DNA of 64,000 bases from Bacilli bacterium (GTDB lineage Bacteria > Bacillota_I > Bacilli_A > RF39 > UBA660), in the NCBI GenBank assembly GCA_016297695.1, contig JAEDGC010000002.1, forward strand, positions 1-64,000. Reading direction: 5' to 3'. A program made the position numbers and the translations under genes. A model generated the notes under the pieces. The model worked only from the letters and a program-made list of their open reading frames with translations. It made no database searches and was not told the origin of the DNA. Shown piece after piece: positions 1-10,241 of this stretch. Positions within the stretch are counted from its first letter, which is position 1; each line of letters begins with the position of its first letter.

Positions 1-875
1 TCTTCCAATCTATAAAAGATTCTTTTAGTCAATTTACAATAGGTGAATTGATGGCAGATTCAATACAAGATGGCGTATATGCTGTAAAAGACATTATAAT
101 GGAATTAGATAGTGCTTTTGCAGATTTCGCAAGAGTTGCACCAGACAACTTTACAGTTAATACTGCCAATCTAGAACAAGTAGCAAGTACAGCTAAACAA
201 ATAGCTATAGATGTTGGACAATCAACTGCTGATGTTATTACTGGTATGAGTACTGCATTACAAGCTGGTGCTAAAACTATGGAACAAGCTACAGCAATAG
301 CTAAACAATCTGCTATATTCCAAAACGTTACAGATATGTCAGCCCAACAAGCCTCAAAGGCTGTTGCTACAATGGTAAACCAATACTTTGGTATGGACAA
401 AGCATTGGCTCAAGTTGATAAAGGTGTTGGAGCTAGTGTTAAAGGGTATGATAACTTAACTCAAGCTATGGATTTAGCGAACTATGCAGGAAATAATTTT
501 GCCATAAGTTCTGAAGGTGTTACTCAAGCATTAAGTCGTGGTGGTTCAGTACTTTCTAACTATGGAGTAAGTCTATCTGATTCTGTTGCATTAATTTCGT
601 CTGCGAATGAGTCTATACAAGACCCTCAAAGAGTTGGTAATGGTTTAAAAACTATTGCAATAAATCTTGCTGGTATGAAAACCAATGCTAAAACTGGTGC
701 AATGGAATTAAATAAAACAGCTATGGCATTAAAAGATATAGCTGGTATAGATGTGTTTACTGATAAATCTAAAACACAAACAAAAGACATGATGACTTTA
801 ATGAATGAAATTAAAGGAAAATGGGGAGAATTAAACGATGCTCAACAAAAAGCATTGTCAGAAGGTATTGCAGGT
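1..875 (+). CDS. Phage tail tape measure protein, exon 1 (5' end outside window)
   Basis: The frame is open from the left edge (codons from position 3), so the true start lies upstream; the TTG/ATG near 48-51 are internal. The text resembles the conserved N-terminal region of phage tail tape measure proteins (an IKDSFSQFTIGEL-like start, then ELDSAFADFARV, then the GMSTALQAGAKT and LSRGGSVLSNYG stretches). The protein sets tail length and occupies the tail lumen until DNA ejection. The frame runs naturally to GGT at 873-875 and then becomes unrelated sequence with a stop after 14 more codons. The homology resumes at 2043 with KTQAQVFQSLMNSW, so this is the first exon of a split gene. Exon 1 ends in T, as expected for a group I 5' splice site. 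About 291 residues are visible. The family and the split are confident; the exact junction is inferred. Confidence 0.9.
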
Positions 876-910
876 AGTATACAAGATTTTTGTCTTATTA
901 ATTTATTGAA

Positions 911-939
911 TAGACATTTTATAAAAATAGTTGTATAAT
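911..939 (+). promoter_or_regulatory. Sigma-A promoter for the LAGLIDADG gene
   Basis: TAGACA (911-916), a 17-base spacer starting TTTTATAA, then TATAAT (934-939) inside TGTATAATATAAG. It belongs to a family of twelve matching promoters in the window. It lies inside the intron, 33 bases upstream of the endonuclease start, so the endonuclease can be made independently of the late tail transcript. Confidence 0.75.
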
Positions 940-971
940 ATAAGTAATAAATTAATAAGGAGGGAATTTTT

Positions 972-1754
972 ATGGGGAAAAGTTCAAAAGATAAATATGA
1001 ATTAGGAAAAGAAATGTTTTTACAGGGAAAAACAATAGAGTACATATCAAAGGAATTAAGAATATCAGATAGTAGATTTTCTAAATATTTAAGAGAATGT
1101 GGAATAGAAACTAATAAATATCATAAACCCAAAATAGATGAAAATGTATTTAATATAATAGATACAGAAGAAAAAGCTTATTGGTTAGGATTTTGGTATG
1201 CTGATGGTTATGTGAGTTCAAACAGGAATACAGTAGGTGTTGACTTAAAACCAAGTGATTTTAAACATTTAGAAAAACTTAAAAAATTCTTAAAGTGGAG
1301 TGGCGATATTAAATTAGAAAAAACTAGATGTAGACTGAATTTTAGAAGTAATAAAATAAAAAATGATTTAATGAAACATGGATGTGTACCAAAAAAATCA
1401 TTAATATTACAATTTCCAAATCACATAAAAAAAGAAATGCTATCTTATTTTATTAGAGGATATTTTGATGGTGATGGATGTCTATGTTATACAGAAAAGA
1501 CATTGGAAGTAAGTATGATAGGAACTTATGAATTTCTTGAAGTTGTATGTGATATAATTAATATTGATAAAAAAAGAATTTATGATTTAAATAAAAATAA
1601 AAGAACAAGTAGATTAGTACTTAGTTCTAAAAAAGATATTGAAAATTTTCTTAATTATATTTATAAAGATGCTAATATTTATTTAGATAGAAAATATGAA
1701 AAATACAAAAATCTTAAAATTGCCGTCTTTGATAGAAATGTCAAAGATAATTAG
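972..1754 (+). CDS. LAGLIDADG homing endonuclease (intron-encoded)
   Basis: 260 residues, preceded by the strong site AAGGAGGG. Two LAGLIDADG-type helices are visible: YWLGFWYADGYV near residue 74 and FIRGYFDGDGCL near residue 160. Each supplies an acidic residue (D in ADG, D in DGD) that binds the catalytic metal at the dimer-like interface. The spacing suits a single-chain two-motif enzyme. The N-terminal 40 residues look like a small helix-turn-helix (KEMFLQGKTIEYISKELRI). The inferred role is to cut the intron-less tape measure allele and drive intron spread; it could also help splicing as a maturase. It has its own promoter. Family assignment is strong; the target site is inferred from the insertion point. 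Confidence 0.9.
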   Translation: MGKSSKDKYELGKEMFLQGKTIEYISKELRISDSRFSKYLRECGIETNKYHKPKIDENVFNIIDTEEKAYWLGFWYADGYVSSNRNTVGVDLKPSDFKHLEKLKKFLKWSGDIKLEKTRCRLNFRSNKIKNDLMKHGCVPKKSLILQFPNHIKKEMLSYFIRGYFDGDGCLCYTEKTLEVSMIGTYEFLEVVCDIINIDKKRIYDLNKNKRTSRLVLSSKKDIENFLNYIYKDANIYLDRKYEKYKNLKIAVFDRNVKDN

Positions 1755-2042
1755 AGGGATGTATCGGTGAAGCCTAAGTCGAAAGATATGGTAATACCGA
1801 GGGTGATAATATCTAATATCATCCGTAACGCATAGAGGGTGAGCGATAAAATGAAAGCAATAATCCCTCCACGAGCTTCCTCCACGATTATATATAGGAT
1901 AATCACTTATGGATGTTGCTACCATAAGTTCTAACGTTAAACGAGAGTGAAAATATATGCTGGACTGGGTATGAATTAACATACCGTAATGCGAGGAAAC
2001 TCCCAGAACTAGAGGATAAAAAGCCTTTAGGATAACAAATCG

Positions 2043-5000
2043 AAAACCCAAGCTCAAGTATTCCAATCATTAATGAACAGTTGGAGTAGGGTTAAAGAGT
2101 TCCAAGATGCTTATAATAAAGGTTGGACAATAGGTTCAGCTCAACGTGAAAATGAAATTTACTTAGACAGTATAGCTGGTAAATGGAATACTCTTAGAGA
2201 AACAATGACAAAATCTATATCAACTGTTGGTGTAAGAGATGCCATAAAAGATATATTAGATATGGCAACTAAGGCTGTAGAAGCAGTGAATAATATATCT
2301 AATGCTTTTGGTAAATTTGGAACATTAGGTATTGGAGTAGGTATAGCTAGTTTTGTAAAACAAATGGCAAGTTTCAGTAGTATAAACTGGAGTACATTTA
2401 GTGTAGTGCCTAATATGGTTTCAACTGTTATACGTTCTTTTAGTTTATTGAGTGGAGCATTTGAAACAATTAAAGTATTAGGCTTTGGTGATGGTATAAA
2501 AATGCTTGGACTACAATTTAAAGAACTTGTAGCTTCAAGTGGACTAGCTAAAACTGCATTAGTAGGATTAAAAGCCGTATTAACTGGTATAGGTTGGGGT
2601 ATTGCAATTGCTGGTGTTGTAGCATTAGGTAAAGCACTTTATGATAATGCTCATGCTACTGAACAATTTGTAGCTCAATCTAAAGAGCAACAAGATGTTA
2701 TAAGAGATAATATGACAACTATGAGTTCTACTAAATCATCTTTAAGTGAGATAGCTAGTGAATATGATAAATTAGCAAGTAAAACAAATAAAACAGCAGA
2801 AGAACTACAAAGATTTAGCGAACTTAAAAAGCAGATAGCTGAAATAAGTCCTGACTTAGTAGCTGGATATGATTCAGCTGGAGACCCTATATTAAAATTA
2901 AATGGAAGTTTAACTAATTATATAGGAGATTTAGATGTAGCAATACAAAAACAACAACAATTATATAATCAAAAAACAGCTGAACAAGCTTATGCTTATG
3001 CTAGTGAAAATGATAAGAACAAAAGTAATTCAGTAGCAAATAAATATAATTCAGCGAAGTCTAATGTGGATAATCAAATAAAAGAAACAGTTGGACTAAG
3101 AAAAAACATGTTTAAAGAAATCACAGGTTTAGGCATTAAATCTGCAAAAGAAATGGCTGATGCTGGGATAAAATATGAGAAAGAGTTCAATGATAAAGTT
3201 ATAGCCCGTAGAAAAGAATTAGCTGAAACAAGTGCCAAGTATCAAGAGCAAAACCTGGCTATGCAATCAAGTGCATTAACTAAATTAGCTAAAAATGAAG
3301 ATGCTATGATAGCATTGCGAAATTCAAAGGCAACAGATTCATTCCAAAAAATGATGACAAAAATGGATTGGGGTTCATTTAACACTACTCAACTTTCTTC
3401 TATGGAAAGAGGCATGCAAAAATTAGCAACAGTATCTAAAGGTACAGTTGATGGCATGGGAGAAGTTGCTAATAAGACTAAGGAAGCAAACAATGCATTC
3501 AAAGAAAATCATAATGTAGAAAAATGGGGTCAAGCTCTTCAACAATGTGCTAAAACAAGTGGAAGTTTTGACACTACTTCTTGGGGAAATTATTTAGCTG
3601 AAGTTAACGCTCAATACGAAGAAGGGGCTATATCAGCTGAACAATATAATCAATATTTAACTCATATGGCACAAACTATATCTGATTTAACAGGTATGGA
3701 TATGAGTACAGTATTACAAAGTTTAACTGGTTCAGGAGATGCTGAAGCTAGATTAGATGCTTTATCAAGTGGTTTAAATAATTTCTTAAGTGCATATAAT
3801 AAAACTGCAACAGATATAAGAAATGGCGATAGCATGGCTATTGCATTAGAAAAACAGTTTAACTCTCTTAAAGATTTTGGTTCTGAATTAAGAACTCAAG
3901 TAAGTATGACGGGTGAAGTCGATGTAGATTGGTTAATTAATCAAAAAGAAGATTTACCTCAACAAATGCAAACAATAATTGAGGCTGTTACTGCTGATAA
4001 TAAAGTTACTGAAGTTGAACAAGAACTATTGATGACTTGTGAAATGCAAATTGAAGACAAAGGTAAACTTAATGATGATTTAGCAAATCAATTACAGGGT
4101 ATATTTGATGGAACTATTGATATTAGTAATGGTGTAGAGATAGCAGGTATTAAGTTTAACGCTGAGGAAGCACAACAATTAAAAGAAGCATTAGCTGGTT
4201 GTGCTGATGAAGCTGGTAACTTAAACATTAAAGATTTAGGTATAGATAAAATGGCTAATGATGCTAAGAAACTTGAAGCTGTCATGAAGTCAATAGGAAG
4301 TAAAAAGTTAAGACTAGAATTTGAAAAAGCTGGAATTAAAGATAATGTTAATGAAGTAAACTCATTAAAAGAAGCTTTAAAATCAATACCTGAAAAGAAA
4401 CAATTAGATTTTGTTGCTGAATGTGGTAGTGCATTTAATAATGTTAATTCTCTTGAAGAAGGTATTAACAAAATACCACCAGAAAAGAGACTTAAATTTG
4501 ATATTGGTGTAGATGGTAACGAAGAACTTGAAAATGCTAGAGCTAAGTTAGAAGGTATGCCTGAAGAAATAAAAACATTAGTTTATAATGACGTTATTGG
4601 TATAGAAAACTTAGACATGGTAGAAGATTTACTTGGTAAAGTTGACGGTAAAACTGCTACTGCAATATTAAGTATAGATGGTATACAAGAAGTATTTAAT
4701 GAAGCTGAAAGCGTAGAAGATTTCTTAGAAATATTAACAACTGAAGAATGGGAAACTAAAATATCAGCTAATTGTGAGAATGCAGACGAAATAATAAAAA
4801 CATTAGAAGAAGCATTAGAAGGACTTACTGGCAAAGACCAAGAAGTAAATATTAAGACTAAAAATGAAGAAGAGACAATTAAAAAAGAGAAAAAAGAAAA
4901 AGAAGAAAAGAATACTAAAAAAGAAATACTAGAAACTGAGGCAAAAACTGAAGGTGTAGAAGAAGCTAAGAAACAAGTAGACGACCTTAAACATTCATTA

Positions 5001-8000
5001 GAACAAGGTATACATGGTGAAATGACACTTGAATTTAAAGGCGAAGATAAAGTTGAAGCTGTTATAAAAGATAAAGAAAGATTAGAAGTAGAAGGTAAAG
5101 CTATTACAGATGTCCAACTTAATAATGGTGAAAAATATGCTGTTGCTATTAATGAAAAAGGTCAATTAGAAGTTAATGGTGTTGCACAAACAGACATAGA
5201 TATTAGTGGAGCTGAAAAATTAATAATAGCTCAAAATGAAAAAGGTCAATTAGAAGTTAATGGTCAAGCAGTTACTAACTTAGATGTTACTGGTACTGAA
5301 AAATTAAGAGAAGCTAATGAATATGTTAAACTTCTTGAAACTGATGCACATGGTAATGTAACTATTACTGTTAATGGTAAAGAAGAGATATTTGCTACTG
5401 TTAATGAAAAAGGTAAATTAGAAGCAGATGGTAGAGCATTAACTTATGTTCAAATTGATGGTGGAGAAAAATATGCTATAGCTGTTAATGAAAAGGGTCA
5501 ATTAGAAGTTAATGGCAAAGCTTTAACAGATATAGATATTAGTGGAGCTGAAAAACTAACCCTTACTAAAAATGAAAAAGGCGAATTAGAAGTTAATGGT
5601 CAAGCTGTTACAGATGTAATGGTTCATGGTGCTGAAAAGGCTAAAACAGCTAAAAAAGATGTAGAAGAATTACAAAAAACAGATGGTAAAAAAGTTAGCG
5701 TTAATATTGATATATCATTAAAAGAAACTGTTGGAGAAATATTATCAAGACTTGGATTAAATAAAAAGACTGAAAAAGTTGAGTTAAAAGTTACTTGTAC
5801 TGATGAAGCAACTCCTAAGATTAATAAGATATTACAAAACAATAATAAACCTGTAACATTTAAAATGAACGCTGATAGTGCCAACGTAGATAATACTGTA
5901 AAAAAAGTAAGAGACCTTGGTGCTAGTCCAATTAGTATAAAATTAAATTGTAATGCTGACCAAGTTACTACTGTTATTCAAAATATAAGAAGTGTTTCTT
6001 CTAAACCTTTCACATTTAGTGTAACTGCCCCTGGTGCTTCAGAAGCTTATAATTCAATCTCAAAAATACAAAACATACAAGCTTCACCTAAGAGTTTTAC
6101 TGTTACAGCTCCAGGTTCTAGTGATGCTTATAATGCAGTACTTAGAATAAAAAATTGTACAATAGGAAATAAGAGATTTACTGTTACTGCTCCTGGTTCA
6201 AGAGATGCTTATAATGCAGTTGTAAAAATAAAAAATACTAATATACCTAATAAGAGATTTACAATAACTGCCCCTGGTTCAGCTGGGGTTATATCAGCAT
6301 TAAGTACAATTAAATCTAAATTAGATAGTATACATGGTAAGGCTGTAAGGGTTTCTGTAACTACTGTATATAAAACAGTTGGTAAACCTTCAAAAGAAGC
6401 GGGCGGTTCAAGTGCTAATGAACCAGAAATAATTAAACTTGCAAAACCTTCATTTGGTAGTGGAGCAACAACTCAAGCTTTAAGTGGAACAACTCAAGCT
6501 TTAAGTGGAGAAATACAGGCTATAAACAATAATGCTGAAACTTTAAATAATGCAGTTTCTACAGCTAACAATTCAGCAGAATTAATGGCAAGTAAAAAAA
6601 TTAAACCTAATATTGATACTAGCAAAACAATAGATGCATTAAAACATAATGTAGACTTATTAACTAATATGTCTAATTTATTAAGTAAATTAGCTACTCA
6701 GATTGATACATTAAAAGCTAAACAACAAAGAACTTGGGGTAGTGCAACAACTAAATTACTTAAAGAGCAAATTTCTCTATTAACTAAACAACAATCATTG
6801 ACTAAAGTTAATATTAAAAACATAGAAGGTATGTCTAAGAAACTTAAATCTAGTCTTAAAAAACAAGGATTTAAATTCAAAGATGACGGAAGTATTAGCA
6901 ACTATAATAGTAAGTTAATTGCTATGGAAAAGAATGTTGAAAAGTTAAAGAAAAAAGAAGAAAGTTATAAGGGAAAGAGCGAGAAGACAAAAGATAAATT
7001 AAGTAAGGCGTATGAAAAAGCTAATGACCAACTACAACAAACTAAAAACAAATTATCAGAATATTACGATTTACAATTTAGTGAACTTCCTAATGCCAAA
7101 AAACAATGGGAAGAATATGCTAATGCAATAGCTGAAGCTAAAGCTGAAATAATCAAAGCTGATAGAGAAGCTAGAACATTCTTTGAAAATATGAGAGAAG
7201 ATATTGTAAATGCTAGAATTGATAGAGATACGACTAATATAGAAATACTTGAATTAAAAGCAGATTTATCTTCATGGTCTCAAGCAGTTGGATATATAGA
7301 ACAAGCTAATGAATTACTTATTAAAAATCAAAAAGCTCAAACTACTATAATGAATAATGCTAAATCAAGATTAGCAGATAATAAAGCTATTCTTGATAAA
7401 TATGGATTTAATTATACTAAAAATGGATGGTTAACACAACCAGAGAAAACTCTTGAAAAACTTAAAAAAACTCAAACTCCAGCAGAGTACGAAGCTATTA
7501 AAGAAGCATATGATGAATATGTTGAAGATATGTATAGAACAATTCCTCAAGCTGAAAAAGAATGGTGGAGTTTACAACAAGCAATAGAAGAAAATAAAAA
7601 GAAAATAGAAGAAACTAATAGAGCGATTAAAGAAATGGTAGATGAAGCAAGTGTATCTGTGTTAGTTGATAAATTTGATAGTATTTCAAAAAGTTTAGAT
7701 TTGCTTGAAGTTAAAATGGAAGGTGCATTTGGTGCAAATAAACGACCTTATATGGAAGACCAAATAGAATTATTAAATCAAATGCAAACAGCTAATAAAA
7801 ATATTATTGCTCAAAATGAAAAATTAATGAGCCAAGCAAAAGATACTTTATGGAATAAATACCATATATTATTTGATGATGATGGAAATATAACTAACTT
7901 AGCTCAAAGATTAGAAGTACTTAATGATTTAGAAGATATGGAAGTATTGCAAGATTTAGCTGATAGATATACTGAATATAAAAATGCTATTGATGATGCA

Positions 8001-9362
8001 ACTATATCAATAGAAGAAGAAAAAAATCAAATTCAAAAATTAAAAGATTCTATGTTAGAACTTGAACAAGAAATGAAAGAATTAAGAGACCAAGCATGGA
8101 TTAAAGAATTCGAGAATGGTATAAAACTTGTTCAAAATAAAATAGATAAATTAGACTCAGAGTTAAATATTTCTGGAAGTAATCAAGTAGAATTATTAAA
8201 TGAAAAGATTAAGACATATGAAAAATTAGCAATAGCTACTGAAGATTCTTTAGCATATCAAGAAAAAAGAAAAGGAGAACTATCAAAAACTTTAATAAGT
8301 TATGGATTTGAAATAAATGATGACGGAACAATAAACGATACAGCAAATAAATTAGAGGCTTTAAAAAATACATTATCGGATGTTGAATTTGAAATAGTTA
8401 GCGACACTTTAGAAGGATATTTTGAAGTTGCCTTAGATACAATTCCAGAATTAGAAAAAACGTTGTTAGATTATCAAAAAGAATTACAAGATATTCAAAA
8501 AACAAAATTAGAAAAAACTCAAAGAATAGAAGATGAAATAACAAAAATATATGAAAAACAGATAGAAGAGAGAAAGAAATTAATAGAAGAAGAAGCTGAA
8601 ACTCAAGTCAAAGTATTAAATAAAGCTAAAGATGCATATAATCGCTACCGTGATGAAGTAGATTACAGAGATGATTACGAAGAACAACTTAAAAAAGTTG
8701 AAGACTTACAAAAGAAATTAGAAATAGCTAAACGTGATGATAGTTTAAGCGGAGCTAAGAGGGTCGCAGACCTTCAAGAACAACTCTTAGAAGAACAAAA
8801 AAATCTTGAAAAATTAGTGCAAGATAAGATAGATAATGACATTAATAATATGTTTGATGACCAAATAGATAAAATACAAACAGATGCAGATGAAGAAGTT
8901 AAAAAACTAGAAGATACTTGGACAGAAAGTAAGATAGCAGAAGCTGTTCAACAAGCTTTAGATACAGGAATATTTACTTCTATTGACGGAGAAATTAAAT
9001 CTCTTAATACAGCTTTAATAGAATTTGCTAATACAAGTTCTGATTATTTTGGTGTTATGGGTGCAGTATTAAAATCAGAATTAATTGATAATTTAAAAGT
9101 TGCTTATAGTACAATGGATGAAATTCAAAAAATATATAACGATTTAAATGTTTCTGATTTTAGTAATGTAAATAGTTTACCAAATGTAAACATACAAGGA
9201 AGTGCCACTGGTACACCTATAAATAATAATACTATTACTATAGGTGATACTAATATAACTGTTGAAGGAAGTGCAGATTCTCAAACAGTGGAAGAAATAG
9301 AATCAATGTTAAAAGATTATCAACAAAAAATATATGCAGACATAATGAAAAATGTAAAATAA
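2043..9362 (+). CDS. Phage tail tape measure protein, exon 2
   Basis: This is the continuation of the split tape measure gene, beginning at AAA 2043 and ending TAA at 9360-9362: 2,439 residues, about 2,730 in all with the visible part of exon 1. Such a length implies a very long tail, since tape measure length scales with tail length. An early part carries two glycine-rich hydrophobic segments (GTLGIGVGIASFV; IGWGIAIAGVVAL), typical of the membrane-active region of these proteins. The middle is a run of tandem motifs rich in EVNG (5083-5640) and TAPGS-DAYNA (6008-6320). The last third is long charged coiled coil. It is followed by a hairpin terminator and then the Dit gene, the standard order in siphoviruses of Gram-positive hosts. 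The ATG at 2073 is internal and is not a true start. Confidence 0.92.
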   Translation, partial: KTQAQVFQSLMNSWSRVKEFQDAYNKGWTIGSAQRENEIYLDSIAGKWNTLRETMTKSISTVGVRDAIKDILDMATKAVEAVNNISNAFGKFGTLGIGVGIASFVKQMASFSSINWSTFSVVPNMVSTVIRSFSLLSGAFETIKVLGFGDGIKMLGLQFKELVASSGLAKTALVGLKAVLTGIGWGIAIAGVVALGKALYDNAHATEQFVAQSKEQQDVIRDNMTTMSSTKSSLSEIASEYDKLASKTNKTAEELQRFSELKKQIAEISPDLVAGYDSAGDPILKLNGSLTNYIGDLDVAIQKQQQLYNQKTAEQAYAYASENDKNKSNSVANKYNSAKSNVDNQIKETVGLRKNMFKEITGLGIKSAKEMADAGIKYEKEFNDKVIARRKELAETSAKYQEQNLAMQSSALTKLAKNEDAMIALRNSKATDSFQKMMTKMDWGSFNTTQLSSMERGMQKLATVSKGTVDGMGEVANKTKEANNAFKENHNVEKWGQALQQCAKTSGSFDTTSWGNYLAEVNAQYEEGAISAEQYNQYLTHMAQTISDLTGMDMSTVLQSLTGSGDAEARLDALSSGLNNFLSAYNKTATDIRNGDSMAIALEKQFNSLKDFGSELRTQVSMTGEVDVDWLINQKEDLPQQMQTIIEAVTADNKVTEVEQELLMTCEMQIEDKGKLNDDLANQLQGIFDGTIDISNGVEIAGIKFNAEEAQQLKEALAGCADEAGNLNIKDLGIDKMANDAKKLEAVMKSIGSKKLRLEFEKAGIKDNVNEVNSLKEALKSIPEKKQLDFVAECGSAFNNVNSLEEGINKIPPEKRLKFDIGVDGNEELENARAKLEGMPEEIKTLVYNDVIGIENLDMVEDLLGKVDGKTATAILSIDGIQEVFNEAESVEDFLEILTTEEWETKISANCENADEIIKTLEEALEGLTGKDQEVNIKTKNEEETIKKEKKEKEEKNTKKEILETEAKTEGVEEAKKQVDDLKHSLEQGIHGEMTLEFKGEDKVEAVIKDKERLEVEGKAITDVQLNNGEKYAVAINEKGQLEVNGVAQTDIDISGAEKLIIAQNEKGQLEVNGQAVTNLDVTGTEKLREANEYVKLLETDAHGNVTITVNGKEEIFATVNEKGKLEADGRALTYVQIDGGEKYAIAVNEKGQLEVNGKALTDIDISGAEKLTLTKNEKGELEVNGQAVTDVMVHGAEKAKTAKKDVEELQKTDGKKVSVNIDISLKETVGEILSRLGLNKKTEKVELKVTCTDEATPKINKILQNNNKPVTFKMNADSANVDNTVKKVRDLGASPISIKLNCNADQVTTVIQNIRSVSSKPFTFSVTAPGASEAYNSISKIQNIQASPKSFTVTAPGSSDAYNAVLRIKNCTIGNKRFTVTAPGSRDAYNAVVKIKNTNIPNKRFTITAPGSAGVISALSTIKSKLDSIHGKAVRVSVTTVYKTVGKPSKEAGGSSANEPEIIKLAKPSFGSGATTQALSGTTQALSGEIQAINNNAETLNNAVSTANNSAELMASKKIKPNIDTSKTIDALKHNVDLLTNMSNLLSKLATQIDTLKAKQQRTWGSATTKLLKEQISLLTKQQSLTKVNIKNIEGMSKKLKSSLKKQGFKFKDDGSISNYNSKLIAMEKNVEKLKKKEESYKGKSEKTKDKLSKAYEKANDQLQQTKNKLSEYYDLQFSELPNAKKQWEEYANAIAEAKAEIIKADREARTFFENMREDIVNARIDRDTTNIEILELKADLSSWSQAVGYIEQANELLIKNQKAQTTIMNNAKSRLADNKAILDKYGFNYTKNGWLTQPEKTLEKLKKTQTPAEYEAIKEAYDEYVEDMYRTIPQAEKEWWSLQQAIEENKKKIEETNRAIKEMVDEASVSVLVDKFDSISKSLDLLEVKMEGAFGANKRPYMEDQIELLNQMQTANKNIIAQNEKLMSQAKDTLWNKYHILFDDDGNITNLAQRLEVLNDLEDMEVLQDLADRYTEYKNAIDDATISIEEEKNQIQKLKDSMLELEQEMKELRDQAWIKEFENGIKLVQNKIDKLDSELNISGSNQVELLNEKIKTYEKLAIATEDSLAYQEKRKGELSKTLISYGFEINDDGTINDTANKLEALKNTLSDVEFEIVSDTLEGYFEVALDTIPELEKTLLDYQKELQDIQKTKLEKTQRIEDEITKIYEKQIEERKKLIEEEAETQVKVLNKAKDAYNRYRDEVDYRDDYEEQLKKVEDLQKKLEIAKRDDSLSGAKRVADLQEQLLEEQKNLEKLVQDKIDNDINNMFDDQIDKIQTDADEEVKKLEDTWTESKIAEAVQQALDTGIFTSIDGEIKSLNTALIEFANTSSDYFGVMGAVLKSELIDNLKVAYSTMDEIQKIYNDLNVSDFSNVNSLPNVNIQGSATGTPINNNTITIGDTNITVEGSADSQTVEEIESMLKDYQQKIYADIMKNVK
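5083..5640 (+). repeat. EVNG tandem repeats inside tape measure protein
   Basis: Units of about 27-30 residues read NEKGQLEVNG followed by QAVTDIDISGAEKL with small changes. At least six copies are visible, the DNA of several being almost identical. In-frame expansion or contraction here would change tail length in fixed steps. That consequence is inference; the repeats are directly visible. Confidence 0.8.
6008..6320 (+). repeat. TAPGS-DAYNA tandem repeats inside tape measure protein
   Basis: Four consecutive units of about 28 residues share the pattern FTVTAPGSSDAYNAVVKIKN. The third position of many codons is also conserved, pointing to fairly recent duplication. They lie just after the EVNG repeats. 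Confidence 0.8.
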
Positions 9363-9375
9363 TGTACGGTTAATG

Positions 9376-9412
9376 GAGGAAGTGTTTACTACAACACTTC
9401 CTTCTTATTTTA
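9376..9412 (+). terminator. Hairpin terminator after tape measure gene
   Basis: GGAAGTGTT (9378-9386) and AACACTTCC (9393-9401) form a 9-bp stem, extendable by one A-T pair, with a 6-base loop. TTCTTATTTTAT follows. It sits between the tape measure stop and the Dit gene and could reduce readthrough. Confidence 0.7.
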
Positions 9413-9442
9413 TATATGTAAAGTTAAAGGAGGGATAGTATT

Positions 9443-10231
9443 ATGTCGAGTAGTTTTTGGTCAGGAGAGTTTTATTTTGATGGTACATATTCTAATTTAT
9501 TAAATGTTTGTATAATAGACTTTGATACAAATGAAAGATTAAAACAAATAGGTAATGGTGTATCAATAGAATTAAATGAAGAAAGTTCTTTTAATGGAGA
9601 AAAAAGTTATTCAGAATCTTCGATAGATTCAACAGATAATATAACCTTACAACTATGTAGAACTAATGGTAATTCTTGGAGTGAAGGTGCAATAGCAGAA
9701 ATATATAGTTGGTTATTTAAAAAAGATTTTAAAAGATTTCAAACATTAGATTATCATAGTAATTATAACTTATGTTGTTATTTGAAAGCTGTTAGTTTTA
9801 AAAAAGTTTTAAATCCAAGTTTTGAAGGGTATTTAGAAATAGAATTTAAACCATATACCCCTTATTGGTATTCTATACCAACTTCAAGTCCAACATTATT
9901 AGATGGAGAAATAAAATCTATTGTTAACTATAGTAATTTATATGAAACATACAAACCTAAAGTAAAAATAACAAATAAAGGCACATCATCTACAAATATA
10001 AAAGTAATTAATGAATCAAATAATACTTTTATAGAAGTCCTTGGATTAAGTGATAATGAAGTAGTTATAATAGATTGTAAAATGGGTACAGTTATCAATT
10101 CTGATAATATAAATAGATTTGAAATATTACAAGATTATAACCTATTAGAATTGTCAAAAGGAGATAATAAAATTCGTTTAAATGGTAATGCAAAAGTTGA
10201 ATTTATATGTGAATTCCCAATTATTATATAG
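9443..10231 (+). CDS. Distal tail protein (Dit-like)
   Basis: 262 residues, ATG with AAAGGAGGG 11 bases upstream. The opening FWSGEFYFDGTYSNLLNVCI and the EIEFKPYTPYWYS region match the N-terminal domain and barrel of siphovirus distal tail proteins (phage tail domain family, SPP1 gp19.1-like). Dit forms the hexameric hub joining tail tube, tape measure end and baseplate. Its position directly after the tape measure gene and before the tail-associated protein supports the call. The stop is 10 bases before the next start. Sequence similarity is recognised by eye, so the family is probable rather than proven. Confidence 0.72.
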   Translation: MSSSFWSGEFYFDGTYSNLLNVCIIDFDTNERLKQIGNGVSIELNEESSFNGEKSYSESSIDSTDNITLQLCRTNGNSWSEGAIAEIYSWLFKKDFKRFQTLDYHSNYNLCCYLKAVSFKKVLNPSFEGYLEIEFKPYTPYWYSIPTSSPTLLDGEIKSIVNYSNLYETYKPKVKITNKGTSSTNIKVINESNNTFIEVLGLSDNEVVIIDCKMGTVINSDNINRFEILQDYNLLELSKGDNKIRLNGNAKVEFICEFPIII

Positions 10232-10241
10232 AGGTGATTTT

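Larger units (their letters stand above)
876..2042 (+). other. Intron in tape measure gene (probable group I), carrying a LAGLIDADG endonuclease
   Basis: This insert of 1,167 bases interrupts the tape measure reading frame. Removing 876-2042 joins codon GGT to AAA in frame and restores the family sequence EGIAG-KTQAQVFQ. The last exon base is T and the last intron base is G, the usual group I rule. The endonuclease gene lies in the 5' part, and about 290 non-coding, structured bases follow it (1755-2042). A short GCCT at 1772-1775 could pair with exon AGGT with a terminal U-G pair; if so, the gene would sit in the P1 loop. I could not lay out a convincing P3-P8 core in the 3' part, so the intron class is not settled. 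Confidence 0.75.

Noticed and set aside
1755..2042. Group II intron domain V/VI
   Set aside because: I looked for the AGC...GAAA hairpin and a bulged A near the end and found none; boundary bases fit group I better.
2073..2075. ATG as the start of a separate tape measure gene
   Set aside because: Family sequence continues upstream in frame to 2043 and joins exon 1; no ribosome site is present.
5083..6320. Repeats in the tape measure gene as a CRISPR array
   Set aside because: Repeats are in frame, coding, variable, and have no unique spacers.
10182..10241. Upstream ATG in frame with the Tal-like gene
   Set aside because: It lies inside the Dit gene without a ribosome site, whereas GAGGTGATT is correctly placed for ATG 10242.
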